A stretch of DNA of 21,398 nt from Guyanagaster necrorhizus (taxonomy: Eukaryota; Basidiomycota; Agaricomycetes; Agaricales; Physalacriaceae). Numbering within the stretch: position 1 is the first letter of the stretch; the number at the start of each line of letters is the position of its first letter. The notes under the pieces were generated by a model. It was not told the origin of the DNA and made no database searches. It was given only the letters and a program-made list of their open reading frames with translations. The position numbers and the translations under genes are program-made. This document shows positions 9,247 to 20,300 of this stretch, piece after piece. Where the stretch lies: the NCBI RefSeq assembly GCF_019112545.1, contig NW_025064911.1:384361-405758 (forward strand), in the 5' to 3' direction.

Positions 9247-12003
9247 ACAAGTTCCTGGATGAAAACCTTACTAGCAGATGAATCAGACCTTCAAAATCCC
9301 TGATGGCATCACCATTCTTTTTCATCAAGAAGAAAGATAGTAAGCTCCAACCAGTGCAAGATTATTAGAAGCTGAATGAGATGATGATCAAGAATTATTA
9401 TCCACTCTCTTTGATCTCTGAATTAATGAACAAACTGTGAGGAGCAAGATACTACACTAAATTAGACATCAGGTGGGAGTATAATAATATATAGATCAAA
9501 GAGGGGAATAAGTGGAAGACAGCTTTCCAAATGAATTAGAGATTATTTGAGTTCATAGTAATATTCTTTAGATTAACAAACTTGCTGGCTATCTTCTAAT
9601 GAATGATAAACAACCTCTTCAAAGATCTTATTTTCACTAGAAAGGTAACCACATACCTCAGTGACATCCTTATTATGTCCTAAGACCAAGAAAAATACCA
9701 ACAACTAGTCCATCAAGTACTTGCCATAATGAGAAAGCATAAACTCTTTCTTAAAGCCAAGAAATATGAGTTTGAGATCCTGGAGACAGAATAACTCAGA
9801 GTTATTATCAGCAAAGGAAGCATTCAAATGAACCCCATCAAGATAGCCAGAGTAACTGAATAGCTGATACCAATAAAAAAGAAAAAATTCCAGTCCTTCT
9901 TAGGGTTCACCAATTTTTATCAGTGATTCATTTATGATTACAGCAAGATCATTCACTCAATGATATGACTCACAGAAAACACCCCATGGAATTGAAGACA
10001 CTCTCAGCAGCTAGTGTTTGACAATCTAAAGTGGCAATTCACAGAAGATGTTGTCTTTGCCATTCCAACACAGGACAGATGATTCTGAGTCAAAGCTGAC
10101 TCAAGTAAAGGCACAATAGAGGCTGTGCTATTTCAGAAACAGGATGAAAAATGGCAGCCTGTAGTCTTTCTATCAAAGGCCTTGAAAATGACTGAATGCA
10201 ATTATAAAATTTATAACAAGAAACTCTTGGCCATCATGTTGGCACTGAAAGAGTGGAGGTATCACCTGATCAGAGCAACACAAACCTTTCAGATTTAAAT
10301 AGATCATCAAAATCTCTGATATTTCTATCAACTACAGAAACTCAACTGACAATAAGCTTGGTGGGTCACAGAGTTCTCTAAATACAACTATACTCTCCAC
10401 TATAAAGTGGAGACTGCAAATAAAAAGGCAGACCTACTCAGCTGAAGGGCTAACCACAACTAAGGAGAAAACAATAATGATGGAGTAGTCTTATTGAAAC
10501 TAGAGCACTTCTAGGCAATGATAATGCCTATAGAAAAGGAGATTTATGAAAGGATCAAAAGCACTATAAGAGACAGCAGCAAATGAAACCAATGCATAGT
10601 CTCATCACTGAACCATAAATGCAGGATGATAAAGGAGAGAGAAATAATCTGATGTGATAGGCAGATCTACATTCTAAGAAATCAGCAACTTCATAGCAAA
10701 ACCATCATCATATGTCATGATCATGTGACAGCAGAACATTGAGGTATCACCAAAACTAAGGAGCTGATGCTTCACAAATACTGGTGGCCAAAGATGGGGC
10801 AAGACATAGAACAATATGTAAAGGAATATAAAATATGTTAATGGAGAAAATCATAAACCAACCATATGCTACTCCTCTTTACTCTAATAAAGTGCCACAA
10901 TCACCATGAATCCATATCTCAGTTGATATGATCACTGGGTTGCCAGAGTGCAATAGTTATCATACAATCATTGTCATTGTCAACTGGTTCTTTAAAGCAA
11001 TCATTCTAATTGCATGTTCAACAGAACTAACTTCAGAAGGATGGGCTAAAATCTTGTATAACAAGGTCTATGCAAAATATGGGATGCCTCAAATTGTCAT
11101 CTCAGATCAAAGACCTCAATTTATCTTCAAATTTCTCAATAACTTGTATTACTTTCTCAATATTCAATATAATACCTCCACAGCATATCATTCACAGACA
11201 GATAGACAGATAGAGTGTATCAATTAAGAAATTGAAAAGTATCTCTGTCTGTTTATTAACTATTGGCAAGATGACTGGGCTGAATGGCTGATGCTGGCCA
11301 CCTTTCAATACAACAATTATATATACTCCACTATGAAGAAGACTCCTTTCTTCATCAACTATGGCCAACATTCTAATGTCTCCCACACTGAATACACACA
11401 CACATCCACTCTTGCTTCCTCTGATTTTATACAAACTATGACCCAAATCTATGATGAGATGTGCACTGCTCTTAAAAAAGTGACCTCTTCTATGAAGCAA
11501 CAATACAACAAACAGCATGCTCTCTCTCATGAGTATAATATCAATGATAAAATCTGATTGGACACAATCAACCTTCATCTCTCTGATTCCACACAGAAGC
11601 TCACTAACAAATGCACAGGACTGTTTCCCATAATAGCTAAGATCAGCATTTCTGCTTATAAACTTCATCTTTTGGCCATCTGGAAAATTTATAACATGTT
11701 TAACAAGACACTTTTTTCTCTATATATCACATCTGTCTTCTCTATTCAAGAATGACCACCCTCTCCAGACCTCAAGCTTATCAGCAAGAAAGAGCATTAT
11801 GAGATTGATTAAGTCTTGAATCACTATCTCTGCAAAGTATATGCATGCAGTGGCAGGATAAAAACAATAATCAATTATCTCATCAGCTGGAAGAGATACA
11901 GCTCTGAGTCAAACCAGTGAGTCAATAAAAAGCACATGAATGCTGATAATACTATATGAGACTACAAATTATCTCTAAATTAAGCTATCAAGATGATAGT
12001 CTT

Positions 12004-12013
12004 AAAGAGGAGG
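12004..12013 (+). promoter_or_regulatory. Polypurine tract of copy A
   Basis: AAAGAGGAGG just before the pol stop codon TAA and the 3' LTR. This is the primer site for plus-strand DNA synthesis. Copy C has the matching AAAGAGGAGA on the minus strand (21168-21177). Confidence 0.8.
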
Positions 12014-12016
12014 TAA

Positions 12017-12297
12017 TATTATGATTTTTAATTTTTTTAAATTTTAATCTCTATTTATGCTTAACCAGAACATCTAACTAAATACTTAGGACTGTGGGAC
12101 TGGCTTAGTCAGCACTATAAACTGAGTCCATTATTGTCTTCTGATGCAACAACAACTCTCAATAATGCATAACAGTTTTTTTATAGGTAGTAGCAATGTC
12201 TAAGAACAAAGAGCACAAAGACTTAGACAGATACAATAAGTAGTAGTATATTTATCTCAATAGTTGAACAGTATATAAGTAGGATAGCTCTTGCTGT
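12017..12297 (+). repeat. 3' LTR of gypsy copy A, truncated by copy B (281 bp)
   Basis: It starts TATTATG (the first G of TG changed to A) and matches the first ~280 bp of the 5' LTR at about 87 percent. It stops at 12297, shortly after its TATATAAG box (about 12272), where copy B starts. The last five bases GCTGT (12293-12297) should be the left target duplication of B; the rest of this LTR must lie beyond the window. Confidence 0.9.
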
Positions 12298-12756
12298 TGT
12301 TATAATTTTTTTTTTTTTTTTTCTTTTTTAACCCCTATTTATGCTTAGTCAGAATATCTATACCAGTGCTTAGAACTATGAGACTGGCTTAGTCATCACA
12401 ACAAGCCAAGTCCATCATTATCTTTTAATGCAATAACACTCAATGATGCACAATAGTCCTTTTGTAGATAGTATTGACATTCAAAAACAATAAGTACAAT
12501 GGCTTGAACAAATATAATAAGTAGTAGTATATTTATCTTGATGGACAAGCAGATATATAAGTAGAATAGCTTTCACTGTATAACTCCAGCCTTGAGCTAA
12601 AGTTTATTCTAGATTACTTCACTCTTGAGCTTTCTTGCAAAGGTCTTGAAGCATATTGATTAACAAAGTACAATAGTGGACTCTGCTATAACTGTACAAA
12701 CACAATATAGCAGCAGTTTATCATATGTTTTGATCATGTGTGACTTGAGTCTAACA
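12298..12756 (+). repeat. 5' LTR of gypsy copy B (459 bp)
   Basis: It starts TGTTATAATTT and ends GTCTAACA. A run of about 17 T's (12306-12322) near its start is an expansion relative to the other LTRs. Confidence 0.93.
12554..12600 (+). promoter_or_regulatory. LTR promoter of copy B: TATA box and probable RNA start
   Basis: TATATAAG at 12554-12561 is about 30 bp upstream of CCAGCCTTGAGCTAA (12586-12600), the same layout as in copy A. The second motif pairs with the primer binding site after the LTR. Confidence 0.65.
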
Positions 12757-12757
12757 A

Positions 12758-12771
12758 TTAGCTTAAAGCTG
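12758..12771 (+). promoter_or_regulatory. Primer binding site of copy B, self-priming type
   Basis: TTAGCTTAAAGCTG, one base after the LTR, pairs with the predicted RNA 5' end (12587-12600) at 12 of 14 positions plus one G:U. Against the consensus motif seen in the other LTRs (CAGCTTTGAGCTAA) it would match 13 of 14. Confidence 0.62.
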
Positions 12772-13108
12772 TTACTTCTCTTTCTCTACACATAATAGCA
12801 TGAGAGAAAATAAATGCCACCATCAAACATCTTAATCTTTGACTTGACTGATGACTTCTTTCAGCTTTTAGCTATAATTATTGGAATACTCTTGGGGCTT
12901 CTTACCATCATGCAACTTTGTCAAGAATGCTAATCAGTTACCACTTGGATAGTCAGGCACTATCAGGTATTTCAGCAGGTTTAATAAATTCTTTAAAACA
13001 TAACTCCTGATCTCCTATTTTATGATATCCCCACCTTTATCTGAATCTCCTTTCAGCTCCCATTAGGATCTGTACTTCAAGCTGAGCTTAGGAGAGCAAA
13101 TCTGAGGT
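12772..13108 (+). other. 5' untranslated leader of gypsy copy B
   Basis: Counterpart of 4429-4759 in copy A, similar over its length and without an ORF. It ends at the ATG chosen for gag. Confidence 0.5.
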
Positions 13109-15268
13109 ATGCTACAAAAAAGGAGGAAAGACACTGATACCCTCTCAGACTCATTCAACCAGACAGTAGAAACTGAAACAATCACCTTGCAAGCTTTAGG
13201 AACCTATAAGTCTTGCCAGGCTTCTCTTTAGTCTCAGACCATAAGAATGAAAATGTCTCTGATGACTTCTTTGATGACTATAAGTTGTCTCCTGGCTCTT
13301 TCACTGTCCCAATCAAGCACAGGATTGGAAACCATGCTCAGGACTCCATTGATGCTATTAGGGTGGCTCTAAGATCTCAATCCATTTCACTCTTAAACTC
13401 TAGACACAACTCCCTCTATATGACACTAGAGTTCAGCTCAACCCCCTTCTAACATAGGGAAATGAACTATGAAAGCAAGCAAGAAGAGTTTTAGAGACTC
13501 ATAGTTGCAGATGCAATGGAGCAGAATGCAAAAGACTTCATAGAAGAGGAAATCAGAGTGGCAGAGGCCAAGCTTGATCTTGAATAGGCTGAGTGAGAGC
13601 AGGCCCAATGACAGAACCTCTATAATAAGGAAAATTATAATACACAGTTCAGAAGACAATAGTGCAAGTTTGAAGCCATCACTTGGGGATCAGCTAGCCC
13701 CATGTGATATGGATTACAAACAGAATCTGAATGCTTCTCTTTCTAGAAGCCCAGCACTCTTTCCAGTACTGACCTATAGGCAGGATCAGCTGAAGCTGTC
13801 ACTCTCTTTGAAGCCACTAGACAGCATACTTATCCTCCTCCCAGAACCACTAGTTCCAGTATTGCTGACACTGATACTATTCCCTCACACACTAACTCCA
13901 TACTTGATGCCTATGGGCTTTAAGTCTCTCTCACTGCCCACATCTCTGATCACAGACTCTGACAATTCTTGGACAGAAGGATCACAGCCCTTTTCCTTAA
14001 TCCTCAGTTCTATAAAAACTTCTGCAGGTATTGCTAAGAGCTGGAGGAGTGCTGAGCACAAGGTGGCCACTGAAGTGATGCAGCAATTAGTGCAGGACCC
14101 ATCAAGCAACCTTCTATTCAGTCTGATCCAAGCTCCACCACTTGAAGTGTTGATCAGTGACTATTTAATCTCAGGACTTTCAAATCTACAACTCACATGA
14201 TAGCTCTTACATCAAGGACAGTGAAGAAGAAGAGAACATGAAGGGAGAGGACGAGGATGACAAAGAGAGAATCTAGAATGTCCCTCTTAAATGGAAAAAT
14301 TGAGAATATTCAGAAAAAGAAAGAGATGAGGAGGTCTTAGCTGAAGAAATCCAGCAGAACAGAGAGATGGAATATACAGACCTATACAGAGAGAGGGTAG
14401 CATTCTTATGAAGAGACACTAAGTAGTTAGCATCAAATATGGAACAAAAGTATATTAACACAGAAGCTAACAAGCAATGGGATATCTTACAGTATTCTGC
14501 CATCAAATATGCAATTGATGTCTACAACAGAAGGTATCCAGAAGACTACCTTGGCAGCTTGTTGAGGTATAAATCAAAGTTCAATATTCAGCCAATGTCA
14601 TGGATCCTGTCTACAGCACTAAGAAAAACTATATATATAACCCTATTCATCTGAACCACTGGCAGTCAATATTCATACTTCACTCTCTCAGTCTGAACAT
14701 CAGCAACTCAGCTTTCATGATCTCAGCTTCAGCTGACCATCTGACTGCTAGATTCTGAAATCCCTAGACTGGCAAGAGAAGCTGACTACTCACTGGACAA
14801 CTATCTCCTAATGAAGCAGAAGGAAGTGAAAAGAAACCCATCAAGGATGATCCTGAGGCAATTCACCTCAGATTTACTATGCAAAACAGAGTAATTGTAC
14901 GCAAGAAAGCTGCTCCAATGGGGAGCCCTGTTGCTGATGATAATTCTCTTCACTTATTCTCTAGACCACTGATGTGCTTGGTAATGGCTAAGTGACTAAG
15001 AGAGGTGAATGAGGAATGAACTCTCAATCACCAACCTAACCACTCAATACACAATCACCAAATACAGTTGAGGTTGGTTGTTTCGAGTACAATAGAAGCA
15101 CTCTTGCAGTCTTAAATAAAATCAAAGGGGCAGTCAATAAAGACAGTTATTCAACTCTATCTTGCTTTCAAAGATGAAATACTTGTGAGAGTAGTTTATA
15201 GCAATGTTTAAGTATAATTAGGACTTAGAATCAACACCAAATTGCGCTCTAAATCAACTTAGAATATT

Positions 15269-15428
15269 CCGAAACCCAATGAACTCCGAAACCCAAATAC
15301 TAAGTCTATCAAGCCCTTAGGCTTGACTAGCTGCACTCTTGGCTGGCTAGCGGTCCTCAAAACTGAAAAACTTGTATTCTGATGCCGAAACCCTTATAGT
15401 TTGGAACCCAAATTAATCTGAAACCCAA
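15269..15428 (+). repeat. Dispersed CCGAAACCCA repeats inside LTR2
   Basis: CCGAAACCCA occurs at 15269-15278 and 15286-15295, CCGAAACCC at 15385-15393, and decayed forms GGAACCCA (about 15403) and CTGAAACCCAAAA (about 15418). Five copies in 160 bp; several contain a CpG. Possible protein-binding sites, function unknown. Confidence 0.6.
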
Positions 15429-15836
15429 AATACAGTTATTATTCCAATCCAATCCTCTCTAAGTGACAAAGCAACTTAAATAAATCACTAAGTCAAAGCA
15501 GAACTCAAAATCTGTTGTTCCAGGGACTAGCTACAGTGGGCTAGAAGGCCTGAATGCAGGGGTGGGTCGCTTGCTTCCTATTTCCCCCCCATTCCCTTCT
15601 TTTATACACCAACAACAGGTACAGAATCTATAAATAAAGCATTCAAAATAATATTTCTCCTGTTTAAAGCGGAATCACACCATTATTCCAGAATGGCGGC
15701 ACTCCTGGACTCCCCTAGGCTTTCCCAGACCTGCCTGGCCACCGCACAGCTTTATTTTAAGCCTACAGTGCCTGTGGATACCTAACTCCTTTCTGTCTAC
15801 TCAAAGTTTTAATCCTCTGAGTTATTCTTAGTAGCT

Positions 15837-15874
15837 TGATCGATCAGGCCTGATCAGGTCCGGTCAACCGGTCC
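15837..15874. repeat. Cluster of overlapping CpG-containing palindromes in LTR2
   Basis: TGATCGATCA (15837-15846) and GATCAGGCCTGATC (15842-15855) are perfect overlapping palindromes. They are followed by TCCGGTCAACCGGTCC (15859-15874), with CCGGT twice. Dense symmetric sites suggest protein binding or a fold-back; no known family site was recognised. Confidence 0.55.
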
Positions 15875-16121
15875 TATCCACTCTATTCCTCTCAATTCTA
15901 AGTCTCTTAGGTCACCTGATACCTAGGAAATTTGGACTTAGGCATTTGAGTCAAAACTCACAGTGCTAGCCACAGATCATTGGGTCTCACTTCTTACTGC
16001 TCCTGGATGATGCTATCTCTACTCAATACTCCACAACTGGCTATGGTATTATACCTCTAGCTGTCTTAGAATATACTTGTCTTAGTGGCATGTAGAATTG
16101 GCCCCATTTGAGGTACCATTT

Positions 16122-16242
16122 CTAAGTCCAACTTGGACTTAGTATTTTCCAAGGTGTGGTGCTGAACTTTTCTAAGTTCAAACCTGACTTAAGATTTTTA
16201 TCCTTAGGCCATGTTATTTTACAAAGTCTCTTTTGGACTTAG
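16122..16242. repeat. CTAAGTCCAA / TTGGACTTAG repeats in LTR2
   Basis: CTAAGTCCAA (16122-16131) and TTGGACTTAG (16133-16142) form a perfect palindrome around one base. TTGGACTTAG recurs at 16233-16242 and 15932-15941, and shorter forms (GGACTTAG at 15221-15228; CTAAGTC near 15300, 15488 and 15898) are spread through the element. Confidence 0.6.
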
Positions 16243-17374
16243 TATTGGTGACTAGCATGACTATCAGCTCAGAGCCTCAGCTATAGTCCTCTACTGGCTA
16301 ATGATTCTCAGTTACTAGCATATTCTAGTGTGTTATGTGGAATTTGCAAATTATAGGGCTGGACATGTAGCCTGCATATCACCACCCATCAAATGGTGAT
16401 GACCACTCTTCAATCAATGGCCCAATCTGATGGGGGCCTTACTGGAGAATGCTGCTATCTTGTAGTGCTGCTTTGACCTCTTAAGGAAGCCCCACTCTTT
16501 TAAGAGCACCTCTGATGATATCAATCATTTCTTTATTAACTGCAAATAATATTTTGAAGTCTACATCACATTCCTCAGAACTGACATGAACTGCATCACT
16601 TTTGCCTTGTCCTATCTTGAAGACAAGGCTAAGACATGATGGATCTTAATATCCTTCAACTTCTTCTCTATGACTCAGCAGCATTATCAACTTCTCTCAT
16701 GGCTGGTATTCAAACAAATGCTTACTGACAAATTTATTGATCTGGCTGTATAAGAGGTACACAAATTAAAGATCAAAAAGTATAAGATAGGTGATAAATC
16801 AGTAACAGAGTACTTTGATGAGCTAGAATGCCTTGTCAAGCTTGCTAGAATCTGAGATGACATCAACAACAATAGTCAAATGATCAAGGCACTCAAACAG
16901 AGTGCCCTGCTATTTTATATCAAGATGACTTTGGATATCAGCATAAATATCCTGAAGGAGTATGATGCCTAGAAGGAAAGAGTCATCAAGATGTATAAGG
17001 AGAGACAGCAGCAAAAGGTGGAGCAGTCAAACCTGCAGAAATATCACAAGCCAAGCTAACTAATGAACTCTAAACTGGGTAATCAAATCACTCCTGTCAA
17101 ACCTGCTACTTCATTGACTTCCAGTTATGGGACATAGAAAATAGAGACAGAAACCATATATATAGAGGCTGGCAAGCCAATAGATATTAATCAAATGAAG
17201 AAGAAAGAGAAATGTTTTAATTGTGGACAGAAGGACCATATGTCATGAGATTTCCCAAAGAAGAAACAAATGCATGAGAATATAAAAGCATAAATTGCCA
17301 AGTTGCAAAAAGAAAAAGAACAACTTGAGACAGAGACAAAGATTAAGAAGGTAAAAGACAGGGCTGATCAGTAA

Positions 17375-20300
17375 ATAGTTCTACTGGGTTGGCCAAAAAA
17401 TAGCACAGTATATCAATAGTAGCTGCAGAATAGACTGATAGTATTTCTGTAGATACAAATATGTCTAAATTATCAGAGCATTCAAATATACCTCTTTTTC
17501 CAACTACTATACATACACTGGAGGGACTACTGGAAAAAACTCAAATGTCTATGGGCTAAACAAGAAAAGAGGCCTCCAACAGGTAGCTCAAACTGCTTAA
17601 TATCAAATAGACTTGACAAGCCATCAAAGATGCCTCAACAGAAGAAATGGCCAAAGCAGTACTCAAGAATTGGATACATAAGACTTGGGCTGAAGAGGTG
17701 ATTTCTGAGATAATAGAAGGAATAAAGAAGGCTGAACAATGCTGAACCTTAGAATGACTCAACAAACTCCATGGACCTTAGAGATATATCTAATGAACTA
17801 AGACTCTGGGTTATAACTTGACAACTAAGGTTCAGATCAAGATGCTCATGAATTGCTCAACTCATGCAGTAACCATCCTGATCGATAGTGGCTGTACTGA
17901 CAGCTCCATCAATCAAGCTTTTGTTGACAAGCACTATTTACCCACCAGAGCAACAGCAGCTCTGATCTCAGTATACAATGCTGATGGCACTAAGAACTAA
18001 GCCAGTTTGATTACTGAGTTTGTTGAACTCTGACTTACCATTAGAGACTACTCTAAGCAGATTGATCTGGCCATAATAGATCTGAAAACAAAGAAGATAT
18101 TCCTGGATCATAACTGGCTAATTTGGCACAATTCTCTGATCAACTGGAAAACTGGGTGGATCACTTTCACATGCTGCAAATGCTAAAAGCTTCTGTTTGA
18201 GTTACCAGATGAGAATCCTGAAGATTGCTGGGATGAGGAAATGGAGGATGATGAGACCATCCTTGCTGTCAACATTCAACAAGCACTGCACATTTGAGCC
18301 ATGTATCATGCCAATGACCTAGCAGCAAAAGCCAATGCCAGAAAGGAGGAAAAGACATTTGAAGAAATAGTCTCAGAATAGACACAACTATCAGAATTTA
18401 TTTGACAAAGAGAGTTTTGATGAACTTTCAGAGCCTAAGCCCTGGGACTATGCAATCAAATTAATCTCCAATACCAATGCTAATCTCAATTGTAAAATGT
18501 ATTCCCTTGGCAACTACAAATAGCAGAAACTCAACAAATTCCTGAATGAAAACCTTTCTAGCAGGCAGATCTGACTATCAAAGTCCTCCATAGCTTCATC
18601 CTTCTTTTTTGTCAAGAAGAAGAATGACAGACTCCAACTAGTACAAGATTACTGAAAGCTAAACAAGATGATGATTAAGAATTGCTACTCTCTTTTGCTA
18701 ATCTCCAAGTTAATGGATAAACTCCATGAGACCCAATACTACACCAAGTTGGATGTTAGATGAGAATACAACAATATATGTATTAAAGAGGGTAATGAAT
18801 GGAAGACAGCTTTCTAAACCAACTGAGAGCTATTCAAGCCTATGGTGATATTTTTCAGATTAACCAACTCACTGGCCATCTTCCAGTGGATGATGAATGA
18901 TATTTTCAAAGATCTCATATCCACTAAAAAGATTATAATCTACTTGGATGATATACTCATTATGTCCAGAGACCACAATAAATATTGATGGCCAGTCTGC
19001 CAGATACTTAAGCTTATGAGAAGGCATAAACTCTTTCTTAAGGTGAAGAAGTGTGAGTTTGAAGTACTGGAAATGGAATACCTCAGAGTCATTATCAGCA
19101 AAGAAAGCATCTGCATAGACCTAATCAAGGTAGCTAGAGTGACAGAGTGGCCAGTACCAATGAAAAAGAAGGAACTCCAATTATTCCTAGAGTTCACCAA
19201 CTTCTATCACTGGTTTATTTGGGACCAGCAAAATCATATGAACAATGACTCAGTTAACTGGTAATACACTCTGGAGATGGAGACCATCACAGCAGACTGC
19301 ATTCAATGACCTCAAATGACACTTAGCAGAGGATATTATTCTAGCCATTCTAATGCAAGAAGAGAAATTCAGAGTAGAAGCTGACTCCAGTGAGAGAGCA
19401 ATTGGTGTGGTACTTTCTCAAGAACAGGACAGGAGGTGGAGACCAATTGCTTTTCTCTCAAAAGTATTAACAGTCATAGAATGAAATTATGAAGTCTATG
19501 ATAAAGAACTCCTTACTATTATGCTTGCTTTGGAGAAATGGTGATACTACCTAATCAGAGCAGTCCAGACCTTTGAAGTCTGGACAGATCATCAGAATCT
19601 CTGATATTTCTGATCACTATAAAAACTTAATAGAAGACAGATCTGATAGATGACTAAACTTTCTCAGTATAAGTACATCTTACATCATAAAGCTGAGGTG
19701 GCCAACAAGAAAGCAGATGTTCTCAGTCAATGAGCTGATCATGATCAAAAAGGAGAAGACAACAATAGGGTAGTGTTATTAAAGCCTAAGCATTTCTGTG
19801 CAATGATAATGCCAATAGAGGAGAAGATTCATAAGCAGATCAAGAGTGCCATGAGAGATAACAGCAAGTGAAACCAATATATGGCACTATTGTTGAACTA
19901 TGAGTGAGAAATGACAAAGAAGGGCAGAATGATTCAATATGACAGATAGATTTATACCCCAAGAGATCAGCAACTCCATGGTGAGATTATTGCCACACAC
20001 TATGATCATGCAACTGCTGGACACCTGGAGATTGCCAAAACCAAGAAACTGGTTCTATAGAAATATTGATGGCTGAAGATAGGCCAAGACATTGAACATT
20101 ATGTCAAAAGGTGTAAGATCTGTTAATGAGGAAAATCAACAACACAACCACAAGTCACACCACTACATCTGAACAAAGTCCCACAATCATCCTAGACTCA
20201 CATCTCAGTGGATATGATTATCAGATTATCTAATTACAATAGATATGATGTCATCATTGTCATCATCAACTGGTTCTCAAAAGTGATCATTTTAGTTATG

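Larger units (their letters stand above)
7604..12016 (+). pseudogene. pol: pol of gypsy copy A (protease, RT, RNase H, integrase, chromodomain), broken
   Basis: Protease at about 8100-8400 has LIDSSC (Asp at 8122), so the usual D-S/T-G triplet is D-S-S here. RT starts near 8760, is split by the solo LTR (8779-9246) and resumes at 9252; its YxDD box reads YLSD (9654-9665), so a catalytic Asp is lost. RNase H (about 10050-10440) shows ADSS, a YNKKLLAIMLALKEW-like stretch and DHQNL. The integrase zinc finger has lost one Cys (Tyr in EYKIC near 10825), but the core keeps D,D35E: Asp 10925, Asp 11105, Glu 11213. A chromodomain follows (about 11786-11949, YEID...YLISWKRYSSES). The ancestral stop is TAA 12014-12016, touching the 3' LTR. 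Protease lies in the -1 frame relative to the gag knuckle. Stops and frameshifts (for example between 10838 and 10925) make it non-functional. Confidence 0.88.
3954..12297 (+). mobile_element. Ty3/gypsy chromovirus copy A, nearly full length, degraded
   Basis: The order is 5' LTR (3954-4413), self-priming-type primer binding site, gag, protease, RT, RNase H, integrase, chromodomain, polypurine tract and 3' LTR (12017-12297, truncated). RT before integrase defines Ty3/gypsy, and the C-terminal chromodomain makes it a chromovirus. Removing the inserted solo LTR and one target-site copy leaves about 7.9 kb. The two LTRs match at roughly 87 percent by hand alignment over about 280 bp, mostly transitions, so the insertion is old. 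Copy B interrupts its 3' LTR, so its right target duplication lies beyond the window. Confidence 0.92.
14970..16381. mobile_element. LTR2: 1.41-kb LTR-like element of another family, inserted in gag of copy B
   Basis: It begins TGATGTG and ends CATATCA, an inverted TG...CA pair. The flanks repeat CCAC (14966-14969 and 16382-16385), or ACCAC if the last A is counted in the duplication. Comparison with copy A (about 6660-6690) shows the same gag sequence without the insert. Its first 120 bp recur at 21277-21398 at about 97 percent identity. I find no ORF of note, no gag/pol motif and no internal duplication that would mark two LTRs, so the simplest reading is a solo LTR; a non-autonomous element is possible. 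It holds 13 CpG between about 15084 and 15870 and several palindromes and short repeats. Orientation is unknown. Confidence 0.75.
13109..17374 (+). pseudogene. gag: gag of gypsy copy B, split by the LTR2 element
   Basis: Without the inserted 1.4 kb this spans about 950 codons. It starts at ATG 13109, which aligns with ATG 4760 in A. Recognisable parts are a Ser/Pro-rich N-terminal region; an acidic segment near 14220-14290; KQWDILQYSAIKYAIDVYNR at about 14472; the capsid region around 16540-16990 (Tyr at 16562; SYLEDKAKT; VTEYFDELECLVKLAR near 16804), which keeps the 52 bp that A has lost; and a CCHC knuckle at 17213-17254 whose last Cys is Phe. The end is TAA 17372-17374, at the same codon as A's TGA. 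Capsid and knuckle share one frame; the N-terminal part shows other frames, with a shift between about 14654 and 14798. Non-functional. Confidence 0.8.

Noticed and set aside
11192..11668. Minus-strand ORF of 158 codons
   Set aside because: Antisense shadow of the integrase of copy A, open because the sense strand is low in the complements of stop codons.
12306..12322. Poly-T run as a SINE/LINE tail or terminator
   Set aside because: It sits just inside a recognisable LTR at the place where other copies have shorter T-rich sequence, so it is a slippage expansion.
14970..16381. LTR2 as a complete small element with its own two LTRs
   Set aside because: No direct repeat is seen between its two ends and no priming sites are recognisable, so a single LTR is simpler.
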